Positions 1 through 6,472 of a DNA stretch of 12,161 nt are shown piece after piece. A model generated the notes under the pieces. It was not told where the DNA came from and searched no databases. It saw nothing but the letters and a program-made list of their open reading frames with translations. A program made the translations under genes and the position numbers. Numbering within the stretch: the stretch's first letter is position 1; each line of letters starts with the position of its first letter. This DNA comes from Clostridiaceae bacterium (lineage in GTDB: Bacteria > Bacillota > Clostridia > Acetivibrionales > DTU013): the NCBI GenBank assembly GCA_012799845.1, contig JAAZKL010000321.1:1-12161 (forward strand), in the 5' to 3' direction.

Positions 1-573
1 AACAAGGCTGAACTGCTGCTGTTTTCAAACAGACAGACAGTATACAAGCTGCGTATATACGATATACCGGACTGCAAGGCAAGCTCCCTGGGCGAATATC
101 TTTTGAACATGCTGCAACTTGAAGAGGATGAAAGAATAATTTACATGACAGCGACAGATAATTATTCCGGCTGGATGCTTTTCTCGTTCGAAAACGGGAA
201 ATGCGCCAAGATCGTGCTGGAAAGCTATGCGACAAAGACCAACAGGAAAAAGCTCGCAAATGCGTATTCGGGTCTCTCGCCTCTCGTGGATATCAGGTAT
301 CTCGCGGAGGATTCCGACCTGGTTGCTTACAGCAGCATAAACAAGGTGCTGGTGTTCAACACCTCGGCCATCAACCCCAAGACCACCCGGGATTCACAGG
401 GCGTCCAGGTCTTGAAATCGAAGAAGGGGAGCAGGATGTGTTCGGTGAAGACCATTGAGGAATCGGGGATAAAGGACCCTCAATACTACCGCACAAAAAG
501 TATTCCGGCGATCGGCTGCTATCTCAGGGCGGAAGATGTTGAAGATATGCAGATAGCGATTGAATATAAGTAA
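1..573 (+). CDS. DNA gyrase / topoisomerase IV subunit A, C-terminal fragment
   Basis: The reading frame is open from the first base to a TAA at 571-573, giving the last 190 residues of a type IIA topoisomerase A subunit. The protein belongs to an ATP-dependent enzyme that passes one DNA duplex through another. The visible part is the C-terminal DNA-wrapping beta-propeller, with blade-like segments such as ELLLFSNRQTVYKLRIYDI, ENGKCAKIVLESYATKTNRK and INPKTTRDSQGVQVLKSKKG. These closely resemble the A subunits of Clostridia as I remember them. The breakage-reunion domain and its catalytic Tyr lie outside the window. The GyrA-box that separates gyrase from topoisomerase IV is not visible here, so I do not choose between gyrA and parC. 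The first in-frame ATG (103) is internal and not a start. No clear terminator follows; the downstream spacer is repeat DNA. Confidence 0.88.
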   Translation, partial: NKAELLLFSNRQTVYKLRIYDIPDCKASSLGEYLLNMLQLEEDERIIYMTATDNYSGWMLFSFENGKCAKIVLESYATKTNRKKLANAYSGLSPLVDIRYLAEDSDLVAYSSINKVLVFNTSAINPKTTRDSQGVQVLKSKKGSRMCSVKTIEESGIKDPQYYRTKSIPAIGCYLRAEDVEDMQIAIEYK

Positions 574-629
574 ACAAGCAAACGCAGGCAAGTTTCTTTT
601 GGCATGTGTTTGGATCGAAGGGCTGTACA

Positions 630-691
630 GCAGATAAGGCAGACAAGGCAAATAATGCAGATAAAGCAAATAAAGCAAATAAAGCAAATTA
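630..691. repeat. 9-bp tandem repeat (about 7 copies)
   Basis: The unit is roughly GCAAATAAA. Successive 9-mers read GCAGATAAG, GCAGACAAG, GCAAATAAT, GCAGATAAA, GCAAATAAA, GCAAATAAA and a shortened last copy. Divergence grows toward the left end. The array lies just after the topoisomerase gene and has no coding signal of its own; the minus-strand open frame through it is a product of the 3n period. Confidence 0.85.
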
Positions 692-702
692 GGCAGCAGC
701 GT

Positions 703-1137
703 CTGAACAGAAAAATCGGCTCCGGAGCGGGGGGAAACAGCCCTGGAACAGAAAAATAGTACCAGAGCGGGGAAAGCAGTTCTGGATCAGAAAAACTGGC
801 TCCGGAGCGGGAAAGCAGCCTTGGAACAGAAAAATAGTACCAGAGCGGGGAAAGCAGTTCTGGATCAGAAAAATCGGCTCCTTAACGGAAAATATGAACT
901 CTGGAACATGAAAATCGGTCCCGTAATGGGGAAGGCAGCATCGAAACAGTGGTAACAGGCTCCGGAATAGTGTAAATAAACTTTGGTACAGTGAAACAAC
1001 TTAGGAGCTAGTGAAAGCAGCTTTAGAACATCAAAAGCAACTTTGGAGAAGTGATAATCGTTCTTTGGTACAGTGAGAATCAAACTTCGATGCAATGAGA
1101 ATCATACATTAGAGCAGTGAGAATCAACCTTTGTCAT
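703..1137. repeat. 39-bp tandem repeat array decaying into about 20-bp half-units
   Basis: This fills most of the 624-bp spacer between the topoisomerase and TVP38 genes. Each roughly 39-bp unit has two related halves, one like TGGAACAGAAAAATCGGCTC and one like CGGAGCGGGGAAAGCAGCC. Positions 744-795 and 822-873 are identical over 52 bp, which shows a recent 78-bp duplication of two units. From about 900 onward the copies diverge and settle into half-units resembling CTTTGGTACAGTGAAAACAA. I see no convincing ORF, RNA gene or terminator in the array. Any promoter for the downstream gene would have to lie at the end of it or in 1138-1197; no clear one is visible. Confidence 0.85.
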
Positions 1138-1197
1138 TGGCATATGAGAAACCGATTTTAATCAATGAAAAATTCTTTTGGATGGGTTTAGGATATT

Positions 1198-1938
1198 GTG
1201 ATGAGGAACGAGGACCTGGCAGAAAAAAGCAAACCGGTAAACAGGAAAAAGAAGGCGGCACTTTACATCATTCTAATAATCACTTTTCTGGCTGTGATCA
1301 CATATGTTGGGATCAGATTTGGTTCTGGGTTGACCGAACTTGCCAGGAAGCCTGAGGAGTTAAGGGAATGGCTCAACTCATTCGGCTGGAAAGGGGTAAT
1401 CATATTCATCGGGCTCCAGGTGCTGCAGGTTGTCGTTGCAGCGATTCCCGGCGAGTTCACGCAGTTGGCCGGGGGTTACTTATACGGAACGTTTTTTGGC
1501 ACCATTTACTCATTGACAGGCATCGTGCTGGGGTCCGTGATAGTGTTCTATGCGGCCCGCCTGCTGGGTTATCCGCTGGTCAGGCTTTTTGTTTCGGAAA
1601 AACAGCTTGATAAATTCAGATTTATGCTCAACAACAGCAAGTCTGAAGTGGCCATGTTCATATTGTTCCTGATACCCGGCATCCCCAAGGATATACTTAC
1701 ATATATCGCAGGTATCACGCCTGTCAGGCCGCTGAGGTTCTTTGTGATAATAACTATAGGAAGGCTCCCTGCTTTGCTGGGCTCTTCATTTATAGGCCAC
1801 AACACGCAGTTGGGCAACTGCGCTGTTGTAATCGCTGTTTCGGCGGCGGCCTGCATCCTGTTCCTGCTGGGTGTGTTTTTCAGGGAAAAAATAGTCAACT
1901 GGGTCCATCGGCTGATAAAAGGGGAAAAAGCTTCGTAA
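1198..1938 (+). CDS. TVP38/TMEM64 (DedA-like, SNARE-associated Golgi) family membrane protein
   Basis: This 246-residue integral membrane protein matches the TVP38/TMEM64 branch of the DedA/VTT superfamily. Members are thought to act in membrane lipid handling (DedA relatives in lipid-carrier recycling), but the substrate of this one cannot be read from sequence. A basic N-terminus (RKKK, about residues 16-19) precedes a first membrane helix at about 20-39. The VTT core follows: IPGEFTQLAGGYLYGTFFGTIY at about 83-104 (re-entrant segment), then GSVIVFYAARLLG (about 112-124). Next come FLIPGIPKDILTYIAGITPV (about 157-176), the GRLPALLGSSFIG stretch (188-200) and a last helix at about 207-228 with a basic tail. 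The start is GTG at 1198 or the adjacent ATG at 1201. Only a weak Shine-Dalgarno-like TTAGGAT lies upstream, so translation may be modest. It stands alone, with repeats on both sides. Confidence 0.85.
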   Translation: MMRNEDLAEKSKPVNRKKKAALYIILIITFLAVITYVGIRFGSGLTELARKPEELREWLNSFGWKGVIIFIGLQVLQVVVAAIPGEFTQLAGGYLYGTFFGTIYSLTGIVLGSVIVFYAARLLGYPLVRLFVSEKQLDKFRFMLNNSKSEVAMFILFLIPGIPKDILTYIAGITPVRPLRFFVIITIGRLPALLGSSFIGHNTQLGNCAVVIAVSAAACILFLLGVFFREKIVNWVHRLIKGEKAS

Positions 1939-2101
1939 AGGCATGGGCGGCAAAAAGGAAGCGGGGAAAAGCTCTGCCGGCATGAACATAAAATCCATCT
2001 TGACGAACCATAGAAGACTACGGCGTGCCATGATGGATTCTGCAGAGACTCAATATGAACACATCGAAACTCGCTTAAGCTCATATATAAACGCACTAAA
2101 A

Positions 2102-2246
2102 GCTCATCAGGAACTCATTGACTCATTGAAGTCATAAACTCATTAAACCCATTAAAGCTCATCAAACTTCATTAAAACCGCGTCAAACAAAAAAACAAAT
2201 CAAACCAAACCAAATCAAATCAAACTTCATCGAAACCTCATCGAAA
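2102..2246. repeat. Low-complexity tandem repeats between convergent genes
   Basis: The gap between the TVP38 gene and the convergent aspartate kinase gene is built of short repeats. A 9-10-bp unit like CTCATTAAA occurs about eight times (2102-2178). A 5-bp unit CAAAY is repeated six times without interruption at 2196-2225, and an 11-bp unit like CTCATCGAAAC is repeated two to three times (about 2225-2246). No hairpin plus T-run terminator is visible for either flanking gene. A 64-codon frame (1943-2137) ends inside the first block and is not believed to be a gene. Confidence 0.75.
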
Positions 2247-2248
2247 CC

Positions 2249-3598
2249 TCACTTGAAGAACTCATTGTACAGCGCCCTGATGGCCCTGTCTTTCTCGTAA
2301 TCCTTTATGCCGAATATCATGCTTACCTCTGAAGGTCCCTGGCTGATCATATCCAGGTTGATGTTCTCCCTCGCCAGGGCGCCGGAGGCTCTTGACGTTA
2401 TTCCGACAGTATTCCGCATACCCTCGCCAACGATCATGACAAGAGCAAGGTTCCTCTGTACCGAAATGTCATCGACTTCGAGTTCCTTCACGATACGTTC
2501 GACGATCCTCTTCTCCTTCTGCTCCGTGAAGTGTGCCTGTTTCAAAATTATCGTGATATTGTCGATACCGGACGGCATGTGCTCGAACGGAATATGTTCC
2601 TCTTCAAGGATCTGCAGCAGTCTGCGGCCGAAGCCGATTTCACGGTTCATCAGGTATTTGCTCAGATAAATAAAGCAAAACCCTGCGTCGCCTGCGATAC
2701 CGACGACAGGCTCCGTTATGTTATGGCGTTCCTTAACGATAGTTGTCCCGGGAGCTGACGGGTTGTTCGTGTTCTTGATCCTTACTGGGATACCCTTTTT
2801 AAACACAGGAATCAGGGTCTCTTCCTGCAGCACGCTGAAGCCTGCGTATGAAAGCTCACGCATTTCGCGATAAGTAAGCTCGATTATCGGCCTGGGGTTA
2901 TCTATAAGATTGGGATTAGCGCTGTAAACGTTGTCCACGTCAGTGAAATTCTCATAGAGATCAGCGTTAACCGCAGCAGCAAGGATCGAACCTGTGATGT
3001 CGGAGCCGCCCCTCGGGAAAGTGACGACTTCGCCGCTTAGCGAATATCCGAAAAATCCGGGGAATATGGTGATTCCGGGGTAGTCGGAAAGCGATTTCAG
3101 GTTTTCGTATGACTGGGGCAGCACCTGGGCGTTTCCAAATTCATCGCTGAGAATGAGTCCGGCATCTTTAGGGTTAACATAACGCGCGTCATAACCTATG
3201 CTCTTCAGGTATGCAGCAACAAGCTTCGCACTGTTGTCTTCGCCTGCTGCTTTGAGATTGTCGGTGTATTTCTCCTTATTCGACTTGTCGCCGTTCACGC
3301 GTGTCCGTATATCGTCAGCGATTATCTCGACGATGTCGCCGGACAGCCCGAGATCTGATGCGATCCCTGCATATCTCTCCACAACCGCATTCATCTCATC
3401 ATCGGCATTTCCCTTTTCGAGGCCTGCCTGCGCGCACGCGATCAGCATATCTGTCACTTTAATATCGTCCCTGCTGCGTTTGCCAGGCGCAGAAACCACG
3501 ACAATCCTGCGTTCCGGATCAGAGGTGATGATGTCGCACACTTTCTTTATCTGATGGGCAGACGCCAGAGAAGTGCCCCCAAACTTTGCAACGATCAT
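2249..3598 (-). CDS. lysC: Aspartate kinase (YclM / aspartokinase III type)
   Basis: This cytoplasmic enzyme phosphorylates L-aspartate with ATP, the first step toward lysine, threonine, methionine and, via dihydrodipicolinate, cell-wall or spore precursors. At 449 residues it has the usual length of a monofunctional aspartokinase III. The kinase domain (about 1-290) shows KFGGTS at 5-10, ENFTDVDNVYSANP at 216-229 and PRGGSD at 195-200. ELTYREMRELSYAGFSVL (240-257) and KNTNNP (275-280) follow. Two ACT regulatory domains follow at about 297-375 and 381-449, with SKYLMNREIGFGRRLLQILEE and ENINLDMISQGPSEVSMIFG, so allosteric feedback by pathway amino acids is expected. It strongly resembles Bacillus subtilis YclM from memory. 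The start at 3598 is supported by a GGAG ribosome site (within 3605-3612). The leader is only about 25 nt, so there is no room for a lysine riboswitch. It is a single-gene unit transcribed away from uvrB. The symbol is by function; yclM or thrD would be alternatives. Confidence 0.95.
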   Translation of the reverse strand: MIVAKFGGTSLASAHQIKKVCDIITSDPERRIVVVSAPGKRSRDDIKVTDMLIACAQAGLEKGNADDEMNAVVERYAGIASDLGLSGDIVEIIADDIRTRVNGDKSNKEKYTDNLKAAGEDNSAKLVAAYLKSIGYDARYVNPKDAGLILSDEFGNAQVLPQSYENLKSLSDYPGITIFPGFFGYSLSGEVVTFPRGGSDITGSILAAAVNADLYENFTDVDNVYSANPNLIDNPRPIIELTYREMRELSYAGFSVLQEETLIPVFKKGIPVRIKNTNNPSAPGTTIVKERHNITEPVVGIAGDAGFCFIYLSKYLMNREIGFGRRLLQILEEEHIPFEHMPSGIDNITIILKQAHFTEQKEKRIVERIVKELEVDDISVQRNLALVMIVGEGMRNTVGITSRASGALARENINLDMISQGPSEVSMIFGIKDYEKDRAIRALYNEFFK

Positions 3599-3630
3599 TC
3601 AATCAGCTCCTACTCTAATAGTTTCATCCT

Positions 3631-3660
3631 ATTATCACACCAGTCAAAAGGTTATGTCAA
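3631..3660 (-). promoter_or_regulatory. Sigma-A promoter of the aspartate kinase gene
   Basis: On the minus strand a perfect -35 TTGACA (3655-3660) is followed after 18 bp by the -10 GATAAT (3631-3636). Transcription would start near 3624, giving a leader of about 25 nt before the ATG at 3598. No operator or riboswitch is visible. Confidence 0.75.
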
Positions 3661-3690
3661 TAAAAATTTCATCGTTAAGTGCACGCAAAA

Positions 3691-3720
3691 TTGAAAAATT
3701 TCACTTGTATTTGCTATAAT
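3691..3720 (+). promoter_or_regulatory. Sigma-A promoter pointing toward uvrB
   Basis: TTGAAA (3691-3696), an 18-bp spacer and a perfect TATAAT (3715-3720) form a good sigma-A promoter on the plus strand, divergent from the aspartate kinase promoter. The predicted start (about 3727) falls inside the left end of the palindromic element at 3724-3888. The transcript would therefore carry about 300 nt of repeat leader before uvrB at 4035. No Firmicute LexA box (GAAC-N4-GTTC) was found by eye here. Confidence 0.65.
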
Positions 3721-3723
3721 GGT

Positions 3724-3888
3724 GGGGACAGTTCTCACCTTTTCAACACTTTGTCAAAATGATAACGATGTGATGGATAGTCTTTCAATCATACTGGATC
3801 GATCGACTATTCTGAAGAGAATAGCGATTATGATTGAAGTATTGCTTAAACATTCAATAGAAATGATAAAAAGGTGAGAACTGTCCCC
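3724..3888. mobile_element. MITE/REP-like palindromic element with 20-bp terminal inverted repeats
   Basis: The left end GGGGACAGTTCTCACCTTTT (3724-3743) is the exact reverse complement of the right end AAAAGGTGAGAACTGTCCCC (3869-3888), giving a 165-bp element. The interior has no coding potential but folds into a nested hairpin at 3783-3839. I see no target-site duplication at the ends. Short G-rich and C-rich end sequences of this kind recall, from memory, repeats that accompany REP-associated (IS200-like, Y1) tyrosine transposases in Firmicutes and other phyla. No transposase is encoded here, so it would be a non-autonomous copy moved in trans. Assignment to that class is inference; the symmetry is directly visible. 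Confidence 0.65.
3783..3839. other. Nested imperfect hairpin inside the palindromic element
   Basis: The inner stem CTATTCT (3807-3813) and AGAATAG (3818-3824) encloses a GAAG loop. With one bulged A (3806), the helix extends through 3802-3805 and 3825-3828. The outer arm TTCAATCATA (3784-3793) pairs with TATGATTGAA (3829-3838), leaving 3794-3801 as a one-sided bulge. Such imperfect hairpins are typical of elements recognised as single-stranded DNA by Y1 transposases, or of structured leader RNA. Which of the two applies here is unknown. Confidence 0.6.
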
Positions 3889-3897
3889 GAAGTAAGA

Positions 3898-4015
3898 CAA
3901 AAAGGTGAGAACCTTTCTGGGAGGACAGACAGTTAAATGAGAGCCTTTCCCTGGGAAGTACAAAAAGGTGAGAACTGTCCCCGGAGAAAAGAGTAAAAAG
4001 GTGAGAACTGTCCCC
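3898..4015 (+). repeat. Solo direct copies of the element end sequence
   Basis: After the palindromic element there are further copies of its right end in the same orientation. One is degenerate (AAAAAGGTGAGAACCTTTC, from 3899). Two are perfect copies of the 20-mer AAAAGGTGAGAACTGTCCCC, at 3963-3982 and 3996-4015. The last copy ends 8 nt before the uvrB ribosome-binding site. The segment has no gene. The copies look like partial insertions or tandem duplication of element ends. Confidence 0.8.
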
Positions 4016-4034
4016 CATGAGGGAAGGAGGATGT

Positions 4035-6026
4035 ATGCCGGAGTTTAAGATAGTTTCGGAGTATAAGATGTGCGGTGATCAGCCGGAGGCGGTTGATAAG
4101 CTTGTGAAGGGGCTGAACAGGGGCTACAGGCACCAGACGCTGTTGGGCGTGACGGGCTCCGGGAAGACGTTCACGATGGCGAATGTTATTGAAAAGGTCC
4201 AGAGGCCGACGCTGGTGATCGCGCACAACAAGACGCTGGCCGCACAGTTGTGCAGCGAGTTCAGGGAGTTTTTCCCCGACAATGCCGTGGAGTATTTCGT
4301 CAGTTACTATGACTATTACGAGCCGGAGGCATATATACCGTCAACGGACACATATATCGAGAAAGATTCGTCGATAAACGACGAGATAGACAAACTCAGA
4401 CACTCAGCCACGGCGGCGCTTTTTGAGAGACGGGACGTGATCATCGTGGCAAGCGTGTCCTGCATTTATGGCCTGGGCGACCCCGAGGACTACACGGACC
4501 TGATGATATCGCTGCGCCCCGGAATGATCAGGGACAGGGACGAAGTTATCAGGAAGCTGGTGGACATCCAGTATGAGAGGAATGAGGTCGACTTTAGGAG
4601 AGGCAGGTTCAGGGTAAGGGGAGACGTCCTGGAAATATTTCCTCCAGGTTCGACTGACCATGTGCTGAGGGTGGAGTTCTTCGGAGACGAGATCGAAAGG
4701 TTAACAGAAGTCGATTATCTGACCGGCGAAATCATTGGGGCGCGCACTCACGCCGCCATTTTCCCGGCAAACCATTATGCGACGACAAGAGACAAAATGC
4801 TTAGAGCCGTCGGATCCATAGAGCAGGAACTGGAGGATAGGCTCAGGGAGCTCAAGGCCCAGGACAGGCTGCTTGAAGCCCAGCGGCTGGAGCAGAGGAC
4901 AAGGTACGATCTTGAGATGCTGCAGGAGATCGGCTTCTGCCAGGGCATAGAGAATTACTCAAGGCATATCAGCGGCAGAGAGCCCGGCAGTCCGCCATAT
5001 ACACTGCTGGACTATTTCCCGGAGGACATGCTGGTCATCATAGATGAATCACACGTGACGATACCGCAAATCGGTAGCATGTATAACGGGGACCGCTCGA
5101 GGAAGGAATCGCTGGTAGAATATGGTTTCAGGCTGTCGTCGGCATTCGATAACAGGCCGCTGACATTCGCTGAGTTTGAAAGTAAAGTCAAACAGGCCAT
5201 CTATGTCAGTGCCACGCCCGGAAGGTATGAAAGGGAACACTCACAGCAGGTCGCAGAGCAGATAATCAGGCCAACAGGGCTGGTCGACCCGGAGGTCGTC
5301 GTGCGACCGGTAAAAGGCCAGATAGACGATCTGATAGGTGAGATCAGGATCCGCGTTGACAAACAGCAAAGAGTCCTTGTCACAACACTGACCAAAAAGA
5401 TGGCGGAGGACCTGACAGCCTATCTTAAGGAACTTGGTTTCAGGGTGGAATATCTGCATTCAGATATAGAGACCCTTGAAAGGGTCGAGCTTCTCAGAAA
5501 CCTGAGGCTTGGCGTTTTCGACGTTCTTGTAGGCATAAACCTGCTGCGGGAAGGCCTTGACCTCCCGGAGGTCACTCTTGTTGCTATCCTGGATGCCGAC
5601 AAGGAAGGATTCCTGCGGTCGGAGACATCGCTAATACAGACAATCGGCCGGGCGGCAAGGAACATCGAAGGGAAAGTGATCATGTATGCCGACACCGTCA
5701 CGGATTCCATGCACAGAGCCATCAGCGAAACCAACAGGAGAAGGAAGATACAGATGGAATACAACCTGAAGCACGGGATCACTCCGACGACCATTCAGAA
5801 AGGCGTGCGCGATACCCTGGAAACAATTAAGGTAGCGGAGGGCGACGCTAAATACTCATTCACCCAGGATACAGAGCAAATGAAGGAATCAGACCTTCTG
5901 GCACTGATGAACAAACTGGAGAAGGAGATGAAGGAAGCGGCAAGAGAACTTCAGTTTGAGAAGGCGGCATTCCTGAGAGACAGGCTGAAGGAACTGCAGG
6001 AAAGGCTTAAGAGCGAAGAGATATGA
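4035..6026 (+). CDS. uvrB: Excinuclease ABC subunit B (UvrB)
   Basis: UvrB is the damage-verifying helicase-like subunit of nucleotide excision repair. It receives damaged DNA from UvrA, inserts its beta-hairpin and recruits UvrC for incision. From ATG 4035 the protein has 663 residues, about the family norm. Walker A GVTGSGKT is at 38-45. The beta-hairpin region (YFVSYYDYYEPEAYIPSTDT through NDEIDKLR) lies at about 88-124, and DESH sits in the LVIIDESHVTIPQ stretch. Further on are YVSATPG, the helicase motifs TTLTKKMAEDLT, INLLREGLDLPEV and QTIGRAARN, and a C-terminal UVR domain (about 622-658) that binds UvrC. An upstream in-frame ATG at 4017 exists, but AAGGAGG at 4024-4030 lies after it and fits ATG 4035, although the spacing is short. 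No uvrA follows, unlike the common uvrBA arrangement. The presumed promoter is separated from the gene by a palindromic element. Confidence 0.97.
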   Translation: MPEFKIVSEYKMCGDQPEAVDKLVKGLNRGYRHQTLLGVTGSGKTFTMANVIEKVQRPTLVIAHNKTLAAQLCSEFREFFPDNAVEYFVSYYDYYEPEAYIPSTDTYIEKDSSINDEIDKLRHSATAALFERRDVIIVASVSCIYGLGDPEDYTDLMISLRPGMIRDRDEVIRKLVDIQYERNEVDFRRGRFRVRGDVLEIFPPGSTDHVLRVEFFGDEIERLTEVDYLTGEIIGARTHAAIFPANHYATTRDKMLRAVGSIEQELEDRLRELKAQDRLLEAQRLEQRTRYDLEMLQEIGFCQGIENYSRHISGREPGSPPYTLLDYFPEDMLVIIDESHVTIPQIGSMYNGDRSRKESLVEYGFRLSSAFDNRPLTFAEFESKVKQAIYVSATPGRYEREHSQQVAEQIIRPTGLVDPEVVVRPVKGQIDDLIGEIRIRVDKQQRVLVTTLTKKMAEDLTAYLKELGFRVEYLHSDIETLERVELLRNLRLGVFDVLVGINLLREGLDLPEVTLVAILDADKEGFLRSETSLIQTIGRAARNIEGKVIMYADTVTDSMHRAISETNRRRKIQMEYNLKHGITPTTIQKGVRDTLETIKVAEGDAKYSFTQDTEQMKESDLLALMNKLEKEMKEAARELQFEKAAFLRDRLKELQERLKSEEI

Positions 6027-6150
6027 TGTGTCGGGAAATAATACATCGGCAAATAATGTGTCGGGAAATAATACATCGGCAAATAATACGGCCGGCAAAT
6101 AATTTATACGGCATATAAGCGGCGCGGCAAATAATACGTGTGGTATATAA
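6027..6150. repeat. 15-16-bp tandem repeat immediately after uvrB (8 copies)
   Basis: The array begins at the base after the uvrB stop codon. Units alternate TGTGTCGGGAAATAA and TACATCGGCAAATAA. The 30-bp pair is repeated exactly (6027-6056 and 6057-6086), followed by four diverged 16-bp units that end in AAATAA or TATAA. No hairpin terminator is seen for uvrB, so either transcription runs into the repeats or termination is factor-dependent. Confidence 0.85.
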
Positions 6151-6179
6151 AATGAATTACCAGAGTTTATAGATAACAG

Positions 6180-6433
6180 ATGGCTGATGAAACATGAAGC
6201 ATGACAGATAAAGCATAAAAGATGATAAATCGAATATGAAACGTGAAGCAAGAAACACGAGCATGAGACCCGAAGTATGAAGCATAAAGCGTGAAGCAAG
6301 AAACACGAGCATAAAACCCGAAGCATGATGCATGAAACAAGATACTGAAACATGAGACATGAAATGTGAAATATGAAATATGAAATATGAAATACGAAAC
6401 ACGAAACATGAAACATGAAACATGAAACATGAA
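6180..6433. repeat. Heptanucleotide tandem repeat upstream of the GH43 gene
   Basis: The array is made of 7-bp units of the form ACATGAA. It is diverged from 6180 to about 6349 and regular for twelve consecutive copies at 6350-6433, the last four being perfect ACATGAA. The older part also contains a 48-bp duplication (6243-6290 and 6291-6338). The array ends about 25 bp before the GH43 ribosome-binding site. With the 15-bp array before it, it accounts for nearly all of the 446-bp spacer between uvrB and the GH43 gene. No convincing promoter was found there. The in-frame open stretch upstream of the real start (from 6422) is repeat sequence. Confidence 0.85.
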
Positions 6434-6472
6434 ACGCAGTGGACTGTCTGCTGCAAAAAAGGAGAGTGTACA

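Noticed and set aside
1943..2137. 64-codon plus-strand frame after the TVP38 gene
   Set aside because: Only a weak AAAGG lies too close to its ATG, it has no recognisable family, and its end runs into the CTCATTAAA-type repeats. It is more likely a chance frame than a gene.
3599..3660. Lysine riboswitch ahead of the aspartate kinase gene
   Set aside because: The leader predicted from the -10 box is only about 25 nt, far too short for the lysine riboswitch fold.
4017..4034. uvrB start at ATG 4017
   Set aside because: The AAGGAGG at 4024-4030 lies downstream of this codon, and UvrB proteins normally begin near the sequence that follows ATG 4035. The six extra residues are read from repeat and ribosome-site DNA.
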